A stretch of DNA of 64,000 bases from NCBI RefSeq assembly GCF_021559775.1, contig NZ_CP056047.1, positions 2,666,001 to 2,730,000 on the forward strand, written 5' to 3'. This document shows positions 51,801 through 60,899 of this stretch, in pieces (within the stretch, counting starts at the first letter, position 1; each line of letters starts with the position of its first letter). This DNA is from Gillisella vitis (GTDB lineage: Bacteria > Pseudomonadota > Alphaproteobacteria > Rhizobiales > Rhizobiaceae). A model generated the notes under the pieces. That model was not told the origin of the DNA. It saw nothing but the letters and a program-made list of their open reading frames with translations, and did no database searches. The position numbers and the translations under genes were made by a program.

Positions 51801-51814
51801 TTGATTCTTATCAA
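51801..51814. promoter_or_regulatory. Fnr/FixK-type box (perfect)
   Basis: TTGAT-TCTT-ATCAA, a perfect match to the Fnr/FixK consensus. It could serve ompW on one side or the phosphoesterase and peroxidase genes on the other, since these are transcribed away from it. Confidence 0.7.
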
Positions 51815-52059
51815 TTTTTCTTCGAACAAGACCATCCTCCGACCAGACCTCAAAGAGGTGGCCCACATGCTCGCGTCAAACGGCAAAGGAAGGGTTATTT
51901 TTCATCGCCGCTACCTATCACCCACTTGTGAGTACCCGGGCGGCGATTGGAGCGAGACAAGTCCTCTTCCGTCACGGAACTGTTAAAAACGCTTCCTATC
52001 GTCTTGCCACTCCGCCGATGTCAGCTTCCCCACCGCGGATCCTCGTAAAGGATATGGTC

Positions 52060-53688
52060 ATGCCTCTTCATCCTCGGCAGCGAAACATGTGTGCCGGTTC
52101 AATTCTCATGTCTGCGTCTCTCTGTCTCATCCCCACCGCCCCGGCGGCGGCTGAGGTCAATACGGCAACGCCAATCAAGCATCTGGTGGTGATCTTCCAG
52201 GAAAACGTCGCCTTCGACCATTATTTCGCGACCTATCCGAAAGCTGCCAATGTCGAGGGTGAGCCCGCCTTTACTGCCGCGCCGCAGACGCCTGCCGATA
52301 TCGATACGCTGGCCCATGCCGGACTGCTGGAGACCAATCCGAACAAGACCAATCCGGGCAATGGCCCCGATGCCACTGCCCCATTCCGTCTCGACCGCAC
52401 CCAGGCAGCCACCAATTCGCAGAACCATGGCTATACCGCCGAACAGGCTGCCTATGACAATTTCGCCATGGACCTGTTTCCCGCCAATACCGGGCGCGGC
52501 ACCAAGGGTGCTGCCGGTGCCTTTGGCACCAAAGGCCAGGTCATGGGCTATTATGACGGCAATACCGTTACGGCGCTGTGGAATTACGCCCAGAATTTTG
52601 CCCTGAACGACCGGTCTTTCTCCACCAATTTCGGCCCCTCCACCCCCGGCGCCATCAACCTCGTCTCCGGCCAGACCAATGGCTTGACCCTGCCACCCGG
52701 TTACACGCTGGAAAAGGATGGCACCTATGCCAAGGGCGAAGTCGTGCCTGATGGCAATGGCGGCTGGACGATGATTTCCGATCTCGACCCCACCGGCGAT
52801 GTTTGCTCGAAAGGTCAGACGGCCCTGATGACCGGCCGCAATATCGGCGACCTCCTGAACGACAAGGGCCTGACCTGGGGCTTTTTCGAGGGCGGTTTCG
52901 ATCTGACGCTCAACAATCCCAATGGCACGACCGGTTGCAAGCGCACGACGACATCGGCAATCACCAAGGTCGATGAGGTGGATTATATTCCCCATCACCA
53001 ACCCTTCCAATATTATCCCTCGACCGCCAATCCCCAGCATATCCGCCCGAGTTCGGTCGCCGCCATCGGCACCAGCCAGGACGGCGGCGCCAACCACCAG
53101 TATGACATCAATGATTTCTACGCAGTGCTGAGCAACGGTACTCTGCCCGCCGTCAGCTTCCTGAAGGCACCCGCCTATCAGGACGGCCATGCTGGCTATT
53201 CCGATCCGCTTGATGAGCAGGAGTTCGTCGCCAATGTCGTCAACAAACTCCAGCAATCGCCGGAGTGGAAGGACACCGCCGTGGTGCTGCTTTATGACGA
53301 TTCCGACGGCTGGTATGACCACGCCCATAACGTCGTCAATCCGTCCAGTATTCCGGTCAAAGGCTATGATGTGCTTGATGGTGCGGCCTGCGGCACCGGA
53401 ACGCCCTTACCCGGCGTCAATGGCCAGCCCGTCCAGGGCCGTTGCGGCTATGGTACCCGTCAGCCATTGCTGGTGATCTCGCCTTATGCCAAGCAAAACT
53501 ATGTCGACCATACCCTGACCGACCAGACCTCGGTCATGCGGTTTATCGAGGATAACTGGATGGCTGGGCAAAGGCTGGGCGGTGGCTCCTTCGATGCCAT
53601 TGCAGGCTCCCTGAACGGCATGTTCGATTGGTCCCATGCTCGCAGCGATACGCTGATCCTCGATCCGAAGACTGGCCTGAAAAGCTAA
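52060..53688 (+). CDS. Phospholipase C/acid phosphatase-like phosphoesterase
   Basis: An exported protein of about 543 residues of the AcpA/phospholipase C (alkaline phosphatase superfamily) type. A signal peptide (ending TAPAAAEV) precedes the conserved start HLVVIFQENVAFDHYFATYP with the catalytic region, and later VVLLYDDSDGWYDHAHNVVNP carries metal and histidine ligands. It should hydrolyse phosphate or choline-phosphate esters in the periplasm. AAAGGAT lies eight bases before the ATG at 52060; ATG 52054 is also possible. The dihaem peroxidase gene follows 25 bases after the stop and is probably co-transcribed. Confidence 0.85.
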   Translation: MPLHPRQRNMCAGSILMSASLCLIPTAPAAAEVNTATPIKHLVVIFQENVAFDHYFATYPKAANVEGEPAFTAAPQTPADIDTLAHAGLLETNPNKTNPGNGPDATAPFRLDRTQAATNSQNHGYTAEQAAYDNFAMDLFPANTGRGTKGAAGAFGTKGQVMGYYDGNTVTALWNYAQNFALNDRSFSTNFGPSTPGAINLVSGQTNGLTLPPGYTLEKDGTYAKGEVVPDGNGGWTMISDLDPTGDVCSKGQTALMTGRNIGDLLNDKGLTWGFFEGGFDLTLNNPNGTTGCKRTTTSAITKVDEVDYIPHHQPFQYYPSTANPQHIRPSSVAAIGTSQDGGANHQYDINDFYAVLSNGTLPAVSFLKAPAYQDGHAGYSDPLDEQEFVANVVNKLQQSPEWKDTAVVLLYDDSDGWYDHAHNVVNPSSIPVKGYDVLDGAACGTGTPLPGVNGQPVQGRCGYGTRQPLLVISPYAKQNYVDHTLTDQTSVMRFIEDNWMAGQRLGGGSFDAIAGSLNGMFDWSHARSDTLILDPKTGLKS

Positions 53689-53713
53689 GCGGAGACACCG
53701 AGAGCGGTTGTTC

Positions 53714-55078
53714 ATGGCAGTGTTTAACGAAAAATCCCGCCTGCCGCTGCTGGCGCTGGCCCTTCTGAGCCTTGCCTTCGCGGGCTTAGGCTGGGCGGCC
53801 CAGACATTGGCGGAAACCCCGACACAGGCCGAAACCGGCGCACCCGCCCAGCTCAGTGCCGTGGCACAATTGGGCAAGGCGCTGTTTTTCGACCAGAGCC
53901 TGTCTGGTAGCGGCAGGATGTCCTGCGCTAGCTGCCATGATCCCGCCCATCATTACGCCCCAGCCAACACACAGGCGGTACAGAGGGGTGGACCCGATCT
54001 CAACCTGCCGGGTATCCGCCCCGTGCCAAGCCTTGCCTACAAGATCGCCACGCCTGCCTTCTCTGTGGGCGTGGAAAATGCCGCCGAGGAGGCACAGGAA
54101 GCCTCGCCGATGGCAGAAGCTTCCGGTACGGCGCTTGCCGCGCAAACCACCTCAGTGGCCGGGCCGGTCGCTGGCCAACCTCTCGTCAAAGCCGTGGCCG
54201 CCGCCGACAATGCCGTCCCACAGGGCGGCATGTTCTGGGATGGGCGCGCCGATAGTCTTGAAGACCAGGCACTGGGGCCGCTTTTATCGCCCTTTGAAAT
54301 GGCCAATAGCGATGCGCAGGCGCTCTATGACAAAATTAAAGCCGGATATGGCGCGCAACTGACGGCCTTGTTCGGCAAACAGGTTGCGGAGGACCAATCC
54401 ATGGCCTTGTCGGAAATCGGTTTTGCATTGGCCCGCTATCAGGTGGAAGACCCGTCCTTCCATTCTTATTCCAGCAAATACGATGCCTATCTGCGCAGAC
54501 AGACGCAACTTACTGCGGCTGAACAGCGTGGGCTCGCCTTGTTCGACGATCCGAAAAAAGGCAATTGCGCCTCCTGCCACCTGGACAAAATGGGCGGCGA
54601 CGGACAGATGCCGGCATTTACCGATTACGAATTCGAGGCGCTCGGCGTGCCGCGCAATCATGATATTCCCGCCAATTCCGACAGGCTCTATTTCGATCTC
54701 GGCATTTGCGGCCCGATGCGCCATGACGAATTTTCCGCCCAGCCGCAAAATTGCGGTCTGTTCAAGACCCCAACCCTGCGCAATGTCGCCGAGCGCGGCG
54801 TCTATTTCCACAATGGCGTTTACAAGACGCTGGAGGAAGCCACTCGTTTTTACGTGGCCCGTGACACCGATCCTGCCAGCATTTATCCAAAAAATCCGGA
54901 TGGCAGCATCGACAAGTTCAACGACATGCCAGGAGCCTATCGCGGCAATATCGATGTGATCGATGCGCCCATGGACAGAAAGCCCGGCCAACCGCCCGCA
55001 TTGAACGAGACGGAAATCAGGGATCTCGTGGCTTTTTTGAAAACACTGACCGATGGGTGGGGTGCGCAGCAACGCTAG
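53714..55078 (+). CDS. Dihaem cytochrome c peroxidase (CcpA/MauG family)
   Basis: A periplasmic protein of 454 residues. A signal sequence or anchor (residues 10-30) is followed by two haem-binding motifs, CASCH at residues 71-75 and CASCH in the second domain, with FKTPTLRNVAERGVYFHNG near the C-terminus typical of the family. It reduces hydrogen peroxide with electrons from cytochrome c, or acts as a MauG-like oxidase. An inserted Ala/Glu-rich stretch of about 50 residues lies between the first haem and QGGMFWDGRADS. Pairing with the AcpA-type phosphoesterase is seen in the sequence; its purpose is not known. Confidence 0.9.
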   Translation: MAVFNEKSRLPLLALALLSLAFAGLGWAAQTLAETPTQAETGAPAQLSAVAQLGKALFFDQSLSGSGRMSCASCHDPAHHYAPANTQAVQRGGPDLNLPGIRPVPSLAYKIATPAFSVGVENAAEEAQEASPMAEASGTALAAQTTSVAGPVAGQPLVKAVAAADNAVPQGGMFWDGRADSLEDQALGPLLSPFEMANSDAQALYDKIKAGYGAQLTALFGKQVAEDQSMALSEIGFALARYQVEDPSFHSYSSKYDAYLRRQTQLTAAEQRGLALFDDPKKGNCASCHLDKMGGDGQMPAFTDYEFEALGVPRNHDIPANSDRLYFDLGICGPMRHDEFSAQPQNCGLFKTPTLRNVAERGVYFHNGVYKTLEEATRFYVARDTDPASIYPKNPDGSIDKFNDMPGAYRGNIDVIDAPMDRKPGQPPALNETEIRDLVAFLKTLTDGWGAQQR

Positions 55079-55117
55079 GCCGCCGCTCTGCATTGCTGCG
55101 CACCATCCTCGATCTCA

Positions 55118-55309
55118 CAGTCTATCCAATAATCGCCGCTGGCCGGCTGCAAATGGCAATTTCTGTGCTTGCCTTATGCATTCGCATTTTCGAACGAAAA
55201 ACCGCTTCGCACTTTTTCTGAAATGCTTGTACTCACGTACATTAAGTACGCTCCGCTCCGGTTCTCGAAATAACCATTTTCGCCACGCCAGCAGCAATTC
55301 TTGAACAGT
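55118..55309 (-). repeat. Dispersed repeat, copy B (long form)
   Basis: About 192 bases whose reverse complement matches 40808-40944, with about 55 additional bases in the middle. The ends of the missing block carry the short direct repeat GCTTG/GCTT. The two copies face each other and bracket 14 kb. It fills the gap between the peroxidase and the acetyltransferase genes. Confidence 0.85.
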
Positions 55310-55338
55310 CTGGGACCGAGGACGTATTCATAAGCCCC

Positions 55339-55929
55339 TTATGCTGCCTTGCGACGGGCCGGTGCGGTCAGCTTGCGGCCGGAGGCCGAGATCATGCCGA
55401 CAGCGCCGTCCAGCCAGCCGTGGATCAGTTCCAGCGCCAGAAAACGGTCGCGGGCAAACGGTCCCGGCATGACAAGATGCATGGTTTTCGCGGCAAAAAA
55501 GCCGAAGCGCTCGTAATAAGCGGCATCGCCGACCAGAAGCACGGCACCGTGACCACGGCCTTTGGCTTCCATCAGGGCAGCACGCATCAGCTGCGAGCCA
55601 ACGCCCTTGCCTTCATGCGCGGCATCGACGGCCAACGGCCCGAGCAGCAGCGCATCGATAACCTGGCCTTCAGCATTGACGCCAGCCTCAATATTCCACA
55701 GGCGCACGGTGCCGATTACATGGCCCTTGCGGTCACGCGCCACCAGCGCCAGCCCTTCAGCGGGCACACGGCCACGGCGGATCTTTTCAGACGACTTCGC
55801 GCGGCGGTCCGCTCCCATGGCACGATCCAGCAGCGCTTCACGCGCCACGACATCGGCGGGAGTTTCAGCATCGATCTTGAAGGCAGGCTGCGCAAAAAAA
55901 GCGCGCACGGTGTTGATAACAGCGGTCAT
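55339..55929 (-). CDS. GNAT-family N-acetyltransferase
   Basis: An acetyltransferase of 196 residues. The acetyl-CoA-binding loop is in LAVDAAHEGKGVGSQLMRAAL, followed by AVLLVGDAAYYERFGFFAAK, typical of the YhbS-like group. GGAGGT precedes the ATG. The acceptor is unknown. It is monocistronic, between two repeat elements. Confidence 0.88.
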   Translation of the reverse strand: MTAVINTVRAFFAQPAFKIDAETPADVVAREALLDRAMGADRRAKSSEKIRRGRVPAEGLALVARDRKGHVIGTVRLWNIEAGVNAEGQVIDALLLGPLAVDAAHEGKGVGSQLMRAALMEAKGRGHGAVLLVGDAAYYERFGFFAAKTMHLVMPGPFARDRFLALELIHGWLDGAVGMISASGRKLTAPARRKAA

Positions 55930-55972
55930 GGCGACCTCCTGTGCAAAAGAGCGTTCAAATGGTGAGAGAGCA

Positions 55973-56050
55973 ATCCTGCCGGGCTATTCAGCCCGGCAGG
56001 ATAGAGCATTTCCAGCAAAAGTGTGGCGCGGTTTTGCGCCCGGAAATGCG
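55973..56050. repeat. Two intergenic hairpins downstream of ornithine decarboxylase
   Basis: A perfect 12-base stem ATCCTGCCGGGC (55973-55984) with GCCCGGCAGGAT (55991-56002) could terminate the decarboxylase transcript. Next to it, GCATTTCC (56006-56013) pairs with GGAAATGC (56042-56049), with inner GCAAAA/TTTTGC, a member of the dispersed palindromes of this window. Confidence 0.75.
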
Positions 56051-56063
56051 AAAATACCCTTGT

Positions 56064-57197
56064 TCAGATCACATAGGCTTTCAGCGGTTCGAAACCGTTG
56101 AACGCCACCGCCGAATAGGTGGTGGTATAGGCACCGGTGCCTTCGATCAGCACGTCATCGCCGATGGTCAGCGACAGCGGCAGCGGATACATGTTCTTTT
56201 CATACATGACATCGGCGCTGTCGCAGGTCGGGCCAGCCAACACGCAAGGCTCCATTTCGTCGCCGTCATGGGCCGTGCGGATCGGGTAACGAATCGCCTC
56301 GTCCATGGTTTCCGCCAGACCGCCGAACTTGCCGATGTCAAGGAACACCCAGCGATGGGCGTCATTGTCGGACTTCTTCGAGATCAGCACCACTTCCGCC
56401 TTTATCACACCGGCATTGCCAACCATGCCGCGACCGGGCTCGATGATGGTCTGCGGAATGTTGTTGCCGAAATGCTTCTTCAGCGAGGCATTGATGGCCT
56501 GGCCATAGGCTTCAGCAGACGGAATGTCGCGCAGGTACTTGGTCGGAAAACCACCGCCCATGTTGACCATTTGCAGGTAGATGCCCTGCTTGGCCAGCTG
56601 TGCGAACACCCGCTTGGCATCGCCCAGTGCTGCATCCCAGGCATCGACCTTGGTCATCTGCGAGCCGACATGGAAGGACACGCCGAAGCTTTCCAGACCA
56701 TGCTGGTGGGCATAGACCAGAACATCGACGGCCATCTGCGGCACGCAGCCGAACTTGCGCGACAAAGGCCATTCGGCACCCTCACCATCGGTGAGGACGC
56801 GGCAGAACACACGGGCGCCAGGGGCGGCACGGGCAATCTTTTCGACTTCCTCATGGCTATCGACGGCAAACAGGTTGATGCCGAGCGCATGCGCCTTGGC
56901 AATATCCCGTTCCTTCTTGATGGTGTTGCCAAACGAAATCCGCTGGGCGGTCGCACCGGCAGCAAGCGCCATTTCGATTTCGGCCACGGAGGCGCAATCG
57001 AAGTTGGAGCCGAGCGATGCGAGCAGCGACAGGATTGCCGGCTCCGGGTTTGCCTTGACGGCATAGTAGATGGCGCTGTCTGGCAGGGCGTGGCGGAATG
57101 CGCCATAATTATCGCGCACGACATCAAGGTCCACGACGAGGCAAGGGCCTTCAGGACGCTGGGTATTGATGAAGTCGAGGATGCGGGCGGTGGTCAT
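56064..57197 (-). CDS. Ornithine decarboxylase (alanine-racemase fold)
   Basis: A PLP enzyme of 377 residues, group IV decarboxylase, converting ornithine (perhaps lysine) to putrescine, the first step of polyamine synthesis. The PLP lysine lies in YYAVKANPEP, the glycine-rich phosphate-binding loop and the catalytic cysteine region GPTCDSADVMYE are present. The ATG at 57197 follows GGAAGGGATC; a longer frame to 57410 runs through the structured leader and is not coding. A speF-type leader lies upstream. Confidence 0.93.
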   Translation of the reverse strand: MTTARILDFINTQRPEGPCLVVDLDVVRDNYGAFRHALPDSAIYYAVKANPEPAILSLLASLGSNFDCASVAEIEMALAAGATAQRISFGNTIKKERDIAKAHALGINLFAVDSHEEVEKIARAAPGARVFCRVLTDGEGAEWPLSRKFGCVPQMAVDVLVYAHQHGLESFGVSFHVGSQMTKVDAWDAALGDAKRVFAQLAKQGIYLQMVNMGGGFPTKYLRDIPSAEAYGQAINASLKKHFGNNIPQTIIEPGRGMVGNAGVIKAEVVLISKKSDNDAHRWVFLDIGKFGGLAETMDEAIRYPIRTAHDGDEMEPCVLAGPTCDSADVMYEKNMYPLPLSLTIGDDVLIEGTGAYTTTYSAVAFNGFEPLKAYVI

Positions 57198-57204
57198 GGC
57201 GATC

Positions 57205-57540
57205 CCTTCCATAGTAAAAAGGTTACCGGAACCCAAAGAGCTCCGGATGGACAAAGTGCGCCGAGACCTCGCTCGAAACCAGTCGGTGGAGACACTGGTA
57301 CCGTACGAACGCTCTAACGCGGGCGATGGATCAACGCCCTCTTGCCTGAGAGCATCAATCCGCTTTGTCTGCCATGGATTGGTTGGGGAACCCGACCGCA
57401 CTTCCGGCAATGATGGTGTGCCTCTTCAGTGACCCCGGCTGATGGAAAGCCGGCAGAGACTAGAAAGGCCCGCACCGTCGTTGCTTCAAGGTGTCCTCGC
57501 ATTTCCCGGTTGGCCGGGATAACGACTGGAGGGGTTAATT
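57205..57540 (-). promoter_or_regulatory. Candidate speF-type 5' leader RNA of ornithine decarboxylase
   Basis: The long region upstream of the decarboxylase holds several stems: ACCAGT (57278-57283) with ACTGGT (57294-57299), GGGCG (57321-57325) with CGCCC (57335-57339), and CCGGC (57435-57439) with GCCGG (57449-57453). Rhizobiales carry a conserved structured leader (speF RNA motif) at exactly this place. Boundaries are approximate, and the consensus was not aligned. Confidence 0.55.
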
Positions 57541-57745
57541 CCAGGTACCTTACCGATTTCCTCACCACATCGAGGATCGGCGGACACCCACAGGCACGTG
57601 CGACTTTGGGCAAGACGGAGATAAGAAAACTCGCCGTCATAATCAAGCGGTTTTTGCAAGCCCGCTTCATTTTTTTATGTGTTTTATTATTGAACGAAGT
57701 GAGACTATTGTTCACCATACATCAAAACAACCCGAAGAGGCCCTC

Positions 57746-58675
57746 TTGGACACCCTGACCCGCATCCGCGCTTTCATCGATGTCGTTGAAGCGGAAGGCT
57801 TTTCTGCCGCCGCCCGCAAGACCGGTCGCTCCAAGGCGCTGTTGTCAAAATATGTCCGCGAGCTGGAGGACGAATTGGGGGCATTGCTTCTCAATCGCAC
57901 CACACGGCAGTTTTCGATGACCGAGGCGGGTCACACCTATTATCGCAGTGCCGCTGACATCCTGAAAGAGATCGACAATCTGGCCGATCTGGTGCGCGAG
58001 AACAATGTCGGCATCAGCGGCAAGATTCGCATTACCGTGCCACGCAGCTTCACCGATGCCGAAGTTGGCCAGTCGCTGATCGATTTTGCCCTGCAACATC
58101 CCGATCTTTCCATCGAGATCGTTGCCGAAGACCGGTTCGTCGACCTTATCGAGGAAGGCTTCGACTTAGCCATCCGCGTCACCAAACTGGAAGATTCGGG
58201 GATGATTGCCCGCAAGCTGGCGGATTTCAGAAGTTATGCCTGCGCCAGCCCGGATTTTCTGGAGAAATATGGTCCCCTCACCCATCCGCAGGATCTGTCC
58301 AAGGTGCCGGTGCTGATCGACACCAATACCCGCGGACACAACAGCCTGCGCCTGCGCCAGCCGGATGGCGAGGCCTTTACCGTGAATATTTCCGGACCGC
58401 TGGAGGTCAATAGCCCCCAGACCACGTTGCGCGGCGCGCTATCGGGCCTCGGCATCGCCCTCTTGCCGGATTTTGTCGCCCGCAGACATATCGAAAGCGG
58501 CGCACTGATTTCTATATTTGAGGATTACATGCCCTCCGGCAGCGGGATCTATGCGGTCTATCCGCATCGCCGTTATCTGCCCGCCAAGGTCCGCGCGCTC
58601 GTGGATTTCATGCACAATTGGTTCAAACGCAATGGCACATGCCAGCCCAAGCAAGGAACGCCACCTTCGGAGTGA
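57746..58675 (+). CDS. LysR-family transcriptional regulator
   Basis: A regulator of 309 residues. The N-terminal helix-turn-helix (FIDVVEAEGFSAAARKTGRS) is followed by the substrate-binding domain (LSIEIVAEDRFVDLIEEGFDLAIRV). The TTG at 57746, preceded by GAAGAGG, gives the standard LysR N-terminus (MDTLTRIRAFIDVV); the frame is open to 57677. It is divergent from ornithine decarboxylase across 548 bases, so control of that gene is possible but unproven. Confidence 0.9.
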   Translation: MDTLTRIRAFIDVVEAEGFSAAARKTGRSKALLSKYVRELEDELGALLLNRTTRQFSMTEAGHTYYRSAADILKEIDNLADLVRENNVGISGKIRITVPRSFTDAEVGQSLIDFALQHPDLSIEIVAEDRFVDLIEEGFDLAIRVTKLEDSGMIARKLADFRSYACASPDFLEKYGPLTHPQDLSKVPVLIDTNTRGHNSLRLRQPDGEAFTVNISGPLEVNSPQTTLRGALSGLGIALLPDFVARRHIESGALISIFEDYMPSGSGIYAVYPHRRYLPAKVRALVDFMHNWFKRNGTCQPKQGTPPSE

Positions 58676-58882
58676 CGACAGGCCGGGCGCCGTTTCATCT
58701 CAGAATGCCCTCTTCACTTTTCCAAGGCAAAAGTCAGCGGCCCTATTTCCGTCCTATTGCTTGGCCACCACAGACCGTGAATATAAAAGCGATGCGTCCA
58801 TGCGACGCCGACAACACAGCGCGTCCTCTATGTTTCCAATGGCTCGCTGTCGCATTCAATATATGCAGCGGTTAGGGCGCAG

Positions 58883-59542
58883 ATGAACATAGCAAGACCT
58901 CTTCTTCTCGCCGGTTTTCTTGTCGCAGGGTTTGTGGGCCTGTCGGCGCCAGCGGCTTTTGCCCATCCGCATGTCTTCGTCCAGGCCCGGCTGGAAGTGG
59001 TGGCGGGAGCGGACAATACCATCAAGGAATTGCGCAATACCTGGCGCTTCGACGAGGTGTTTTCCTCCAGCGTCATGCTGGATTTCGACAAGAACGGCGA
59101 CTTGAAGCTCGACCATAGCGAGTTGCAGGATATCGCCAATACGATCAGAAGCTCGCTTGGCGACTATGGCTATTTCACCTTCATCAGTGCCAGCGGCGCA
59201 ACCGTCAACGTCGCCAAGCCGCAGGTGTTCAACGCCGATTATAAAGACAATCAATTGCTGGTGTTCTTTATCGTCAAGCCGGAAAAGCCCATTCCGATCA
59301 AGGGCAATCTCAGCTTCGGCGTTCACGATCCGACCCTCTATACCGCCATCGACTTCAAGCAGGACAGCGACATCGTCGAGACCGGCGACGCGCTGAAGAA
59401 ATGCAAGCGCACCGTGGTCCGGCCCAATCCCGATGACGTGATCAAGCAGAACCAGGCCAGTCTGACCGAAGCCTTTTTCAACGATCCGACCGGCACGGAC
59501 ATGGGCAAGCTGTTTGCAACGAGGCTCGACCTGGCATGTTGA
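58883..59542 (+). CDS. DUF1007-family periplasmic protein
   Basis: A protein of 219 residues with a signal peptide (ending PAAFAHPHVF). The HPHVFVQARLEV start, FDEVFSSSVMLDFD and DKNGDLKLDHSEL stretches are typical of DUF1007. Members sit beside NicO-type nickel/cobalt exporters and may hand metal to them. Its end overlaps the transporter by seven bases, implying coupled translation. Confidence 0.85.
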   Translation: MNIARPLLLAGFLVAGFVGLSAPAAFAHPHVFVQARLEVVAGADNTIKELRNTWRFDEVFSSSVMLDFDKNGDLKLDHSELQDIANTIRSSLGDYGYFTFISASGATVNVAKPQVFNADYKDNQLLVFFIVKPEKPIPIKGNLSFGVHDPTLYTAIDFKQDSDIVETGDALKKCKRTVVRPNPDDVIKQNQASLTEAFFNDPTGTDMGKLFATRLDLAC

Positions 59543-60705
59543 CGCCGACACAATATAGACGGGCTTCAAGCACACCCCTTCTCGTAGCGGTCGCTCTTGC
59601 CGCGACACTCACCGCTACACTGGCCCATGCAGGTTCGCCGCTTGGCATCGGCACCGCCGAACCGTCCTTTCAGATGGACGGACCGCTGGCGGGTGTGATG
59701 CTGTGGATCAACACCCATCAACAGGCTTTCTACCGGTCACTGACCGAGGCGTTGCGCGGTATGCGCGACGATCCGCACCAGCTCTGGGTATTGATCGGCT
59801 TGTCCTTCGCTTACGGGGTGTTTCATGCCGCAGGCCCGGGCCATGGCAAGGCGGTGATCTCATCCTATATGGTCGCCAATGAGCTGGAGCTGAAGCGCGG
59901 TATCGCCATTTCCATCGCCTCATCGATTTTGCAGGCCATCGTCGCCATCGTCACGGTGGGTGTGATGTTTCTTGCACTGCGCGGCAGCGGCATCACGCTG
60001 ACGCGGGCAACCGATGCCATGGAAGCCGCCAGTTTCGCGCTGGTGGTCGCCTTCGGTGTGTGGCTGCTGGTGCGCAAGCTGAGCGAGATTTTTCGACATC
60101 GCCAGCCTGTGCCGGTCCTTGCCTTTTCCGGAGGGAGTGCGGGAGAGATGCTATCGGACGGCGTAACCGCTGGCCTGTTCGATGCGCCGCAGCCGGGCGC
60201 GACAAAAGCCGCCTCGTTTTCAGGGTCCGCACCTCTAAAAGGAACTGGCCTGCGCTTCCAGGCCGATGCAGCCGATAGCGACCGTTATTTACCGCGTGAG
60301 GGCGAAATCTGCGTGGATTGCGGCCGCAGCCATCTTCCTTCCCCCGCCATGGTCGGCGCCGAGCATTTCAGCGTCAAGGAAGCCTGGTCGGCGATTGTCG
60401 CCGTTGGCCTTCGCCCCTGTTCAGGCGCGCTGCTGGTCATGACCTTCGCCATGCTGAACCAGCTCTATCTCGGCGGCATTCTATCGGTCTTCGCCATGGC
60501 GGCGGGAACCGCGATCACCGTCTCGGCACTTGCCATCGCTGCCGTCGGTGCCAAGGGCCTGGCAGTGCGGCTGGCGGGCCATGGCTCCCATACCGCCTAC
60601 CGCGTCGGCCTTGCCATCGAAATTGGCGGCGCGTTGTTCATCATCCTGGTCGGAAGCCTGCTGCTGGCCGCCTCCCTGCAAGGCTATCACCTGTCATCCG
60701 GGTGA
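59536..60705 (+). CDS. NicO-type nickel/cobalt transporter (RcnA-like)
   Basis: An inner-membrane protein of 389 residues with about six hydrophobic segments. The family motif AYGVFHAAGPGHGKAVISSY, containing paired histidines, is at about residues 93-112; GLRPCSGALLVMTFAML is the second signature. A hydrophilic loop of about 80 residues in the middle contains the cysteine/histidine motif CVDCGRSHLPSP, a possible metal sensor site. It exports or imports nickel or cobalt; direction cannot be read. Confidence 0.87.
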   Translation: MLTPTQYRRASSTPLLVAVALAATLTATLAHAGSPLGIGTAEPSFQMDGPLAGVMLWINTHQQAFYRSLTEALRGMRDDPHQLWVLIGLSFAYGVFHAAGPGHGKAVISSYMVANELELKRGIAISIASSILQAIVAIVTVGVMFLALRGSGITLTRATDAMEAASFALVVAFGVWLLVRKLSEIFRHRQPVPVLAFSGGSAGEMLSDGVTAGLFDAPQPGATKAASFSGSAPLKGTGLRFQADAADSDRYLPREGEICVDCGRSHLPSPAMVGAEHFSVKEAWSAIVAVGLRPCSGALLVMTFAMLNQLYLGGILSVFAMAAGTAITVSALAIAAVGAKGLAVRLAGHGSHTAYRVGLAIEIGGALFIILVGSLLLAASLQGYHLSSG

Positions 60706-60899
60706 CGGCGCTGATAGCGCGCGCGGAGCCAGAAGATCAGGAAGAACGACAAAAGGACCAAAGAGCCAACGGCAGCCGCCAGAAGTGGCGAAAATTGCCC
60801 GATCCACAGAACCAGATTGGGCAGGAACACCATGGCCAGCCCAAAGCCCAGAATGATCAGGCCAGCGGCAATCGCCGAATTCTTATCGCGCGGGCTCAT
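60687..60899 (-). CDS. Small two-span membrane protein
   Basis: A 70-residue protein with two hydrophobic helices (about residues 9-32 and 37-58) and a basic C-terminus (RARYQRRHPDDR). Its start overlaps the stop of the upstream acetyltransferase by four bases, supporting a real, coupled gene. It converges with and overlaps the transporter gene by 19 bases. Function unknown. Confidence 0.7.
   Translation of the reverse strand: MSPRDKNSAIAAGLIILGFGLAMVFLPNLVLWIGQFSPLLAAAVGSLVLLSFFLIFWLRARYQRRHPDDR

Larger units (their letters stand above)
51640..52059. other. Divergent regulatory region between ompW and the phosphoesterase
   Basis: About 420 bases with no convincing gene. It contains Fnr/FixK-type boxes at 51720-51733 and 51801-51814. 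The frame of the phosphoesterase is open from 51928, but the good start is at 52060. Confidence 0.55.

Noticed and set aside
55941..57317. Plus-strand frame of 458 codons opposite ornithine decarboxylase
   Set aside because: Shadow of the decarboxylase, whose PLP motifs are intact.
58676..58882. Cobalamin or nickel/cobalt riboswitch before the DUF1007-NicO genes
   Set aside because: No B12-box or NiCo-type stems could be found in the 207-base gap.
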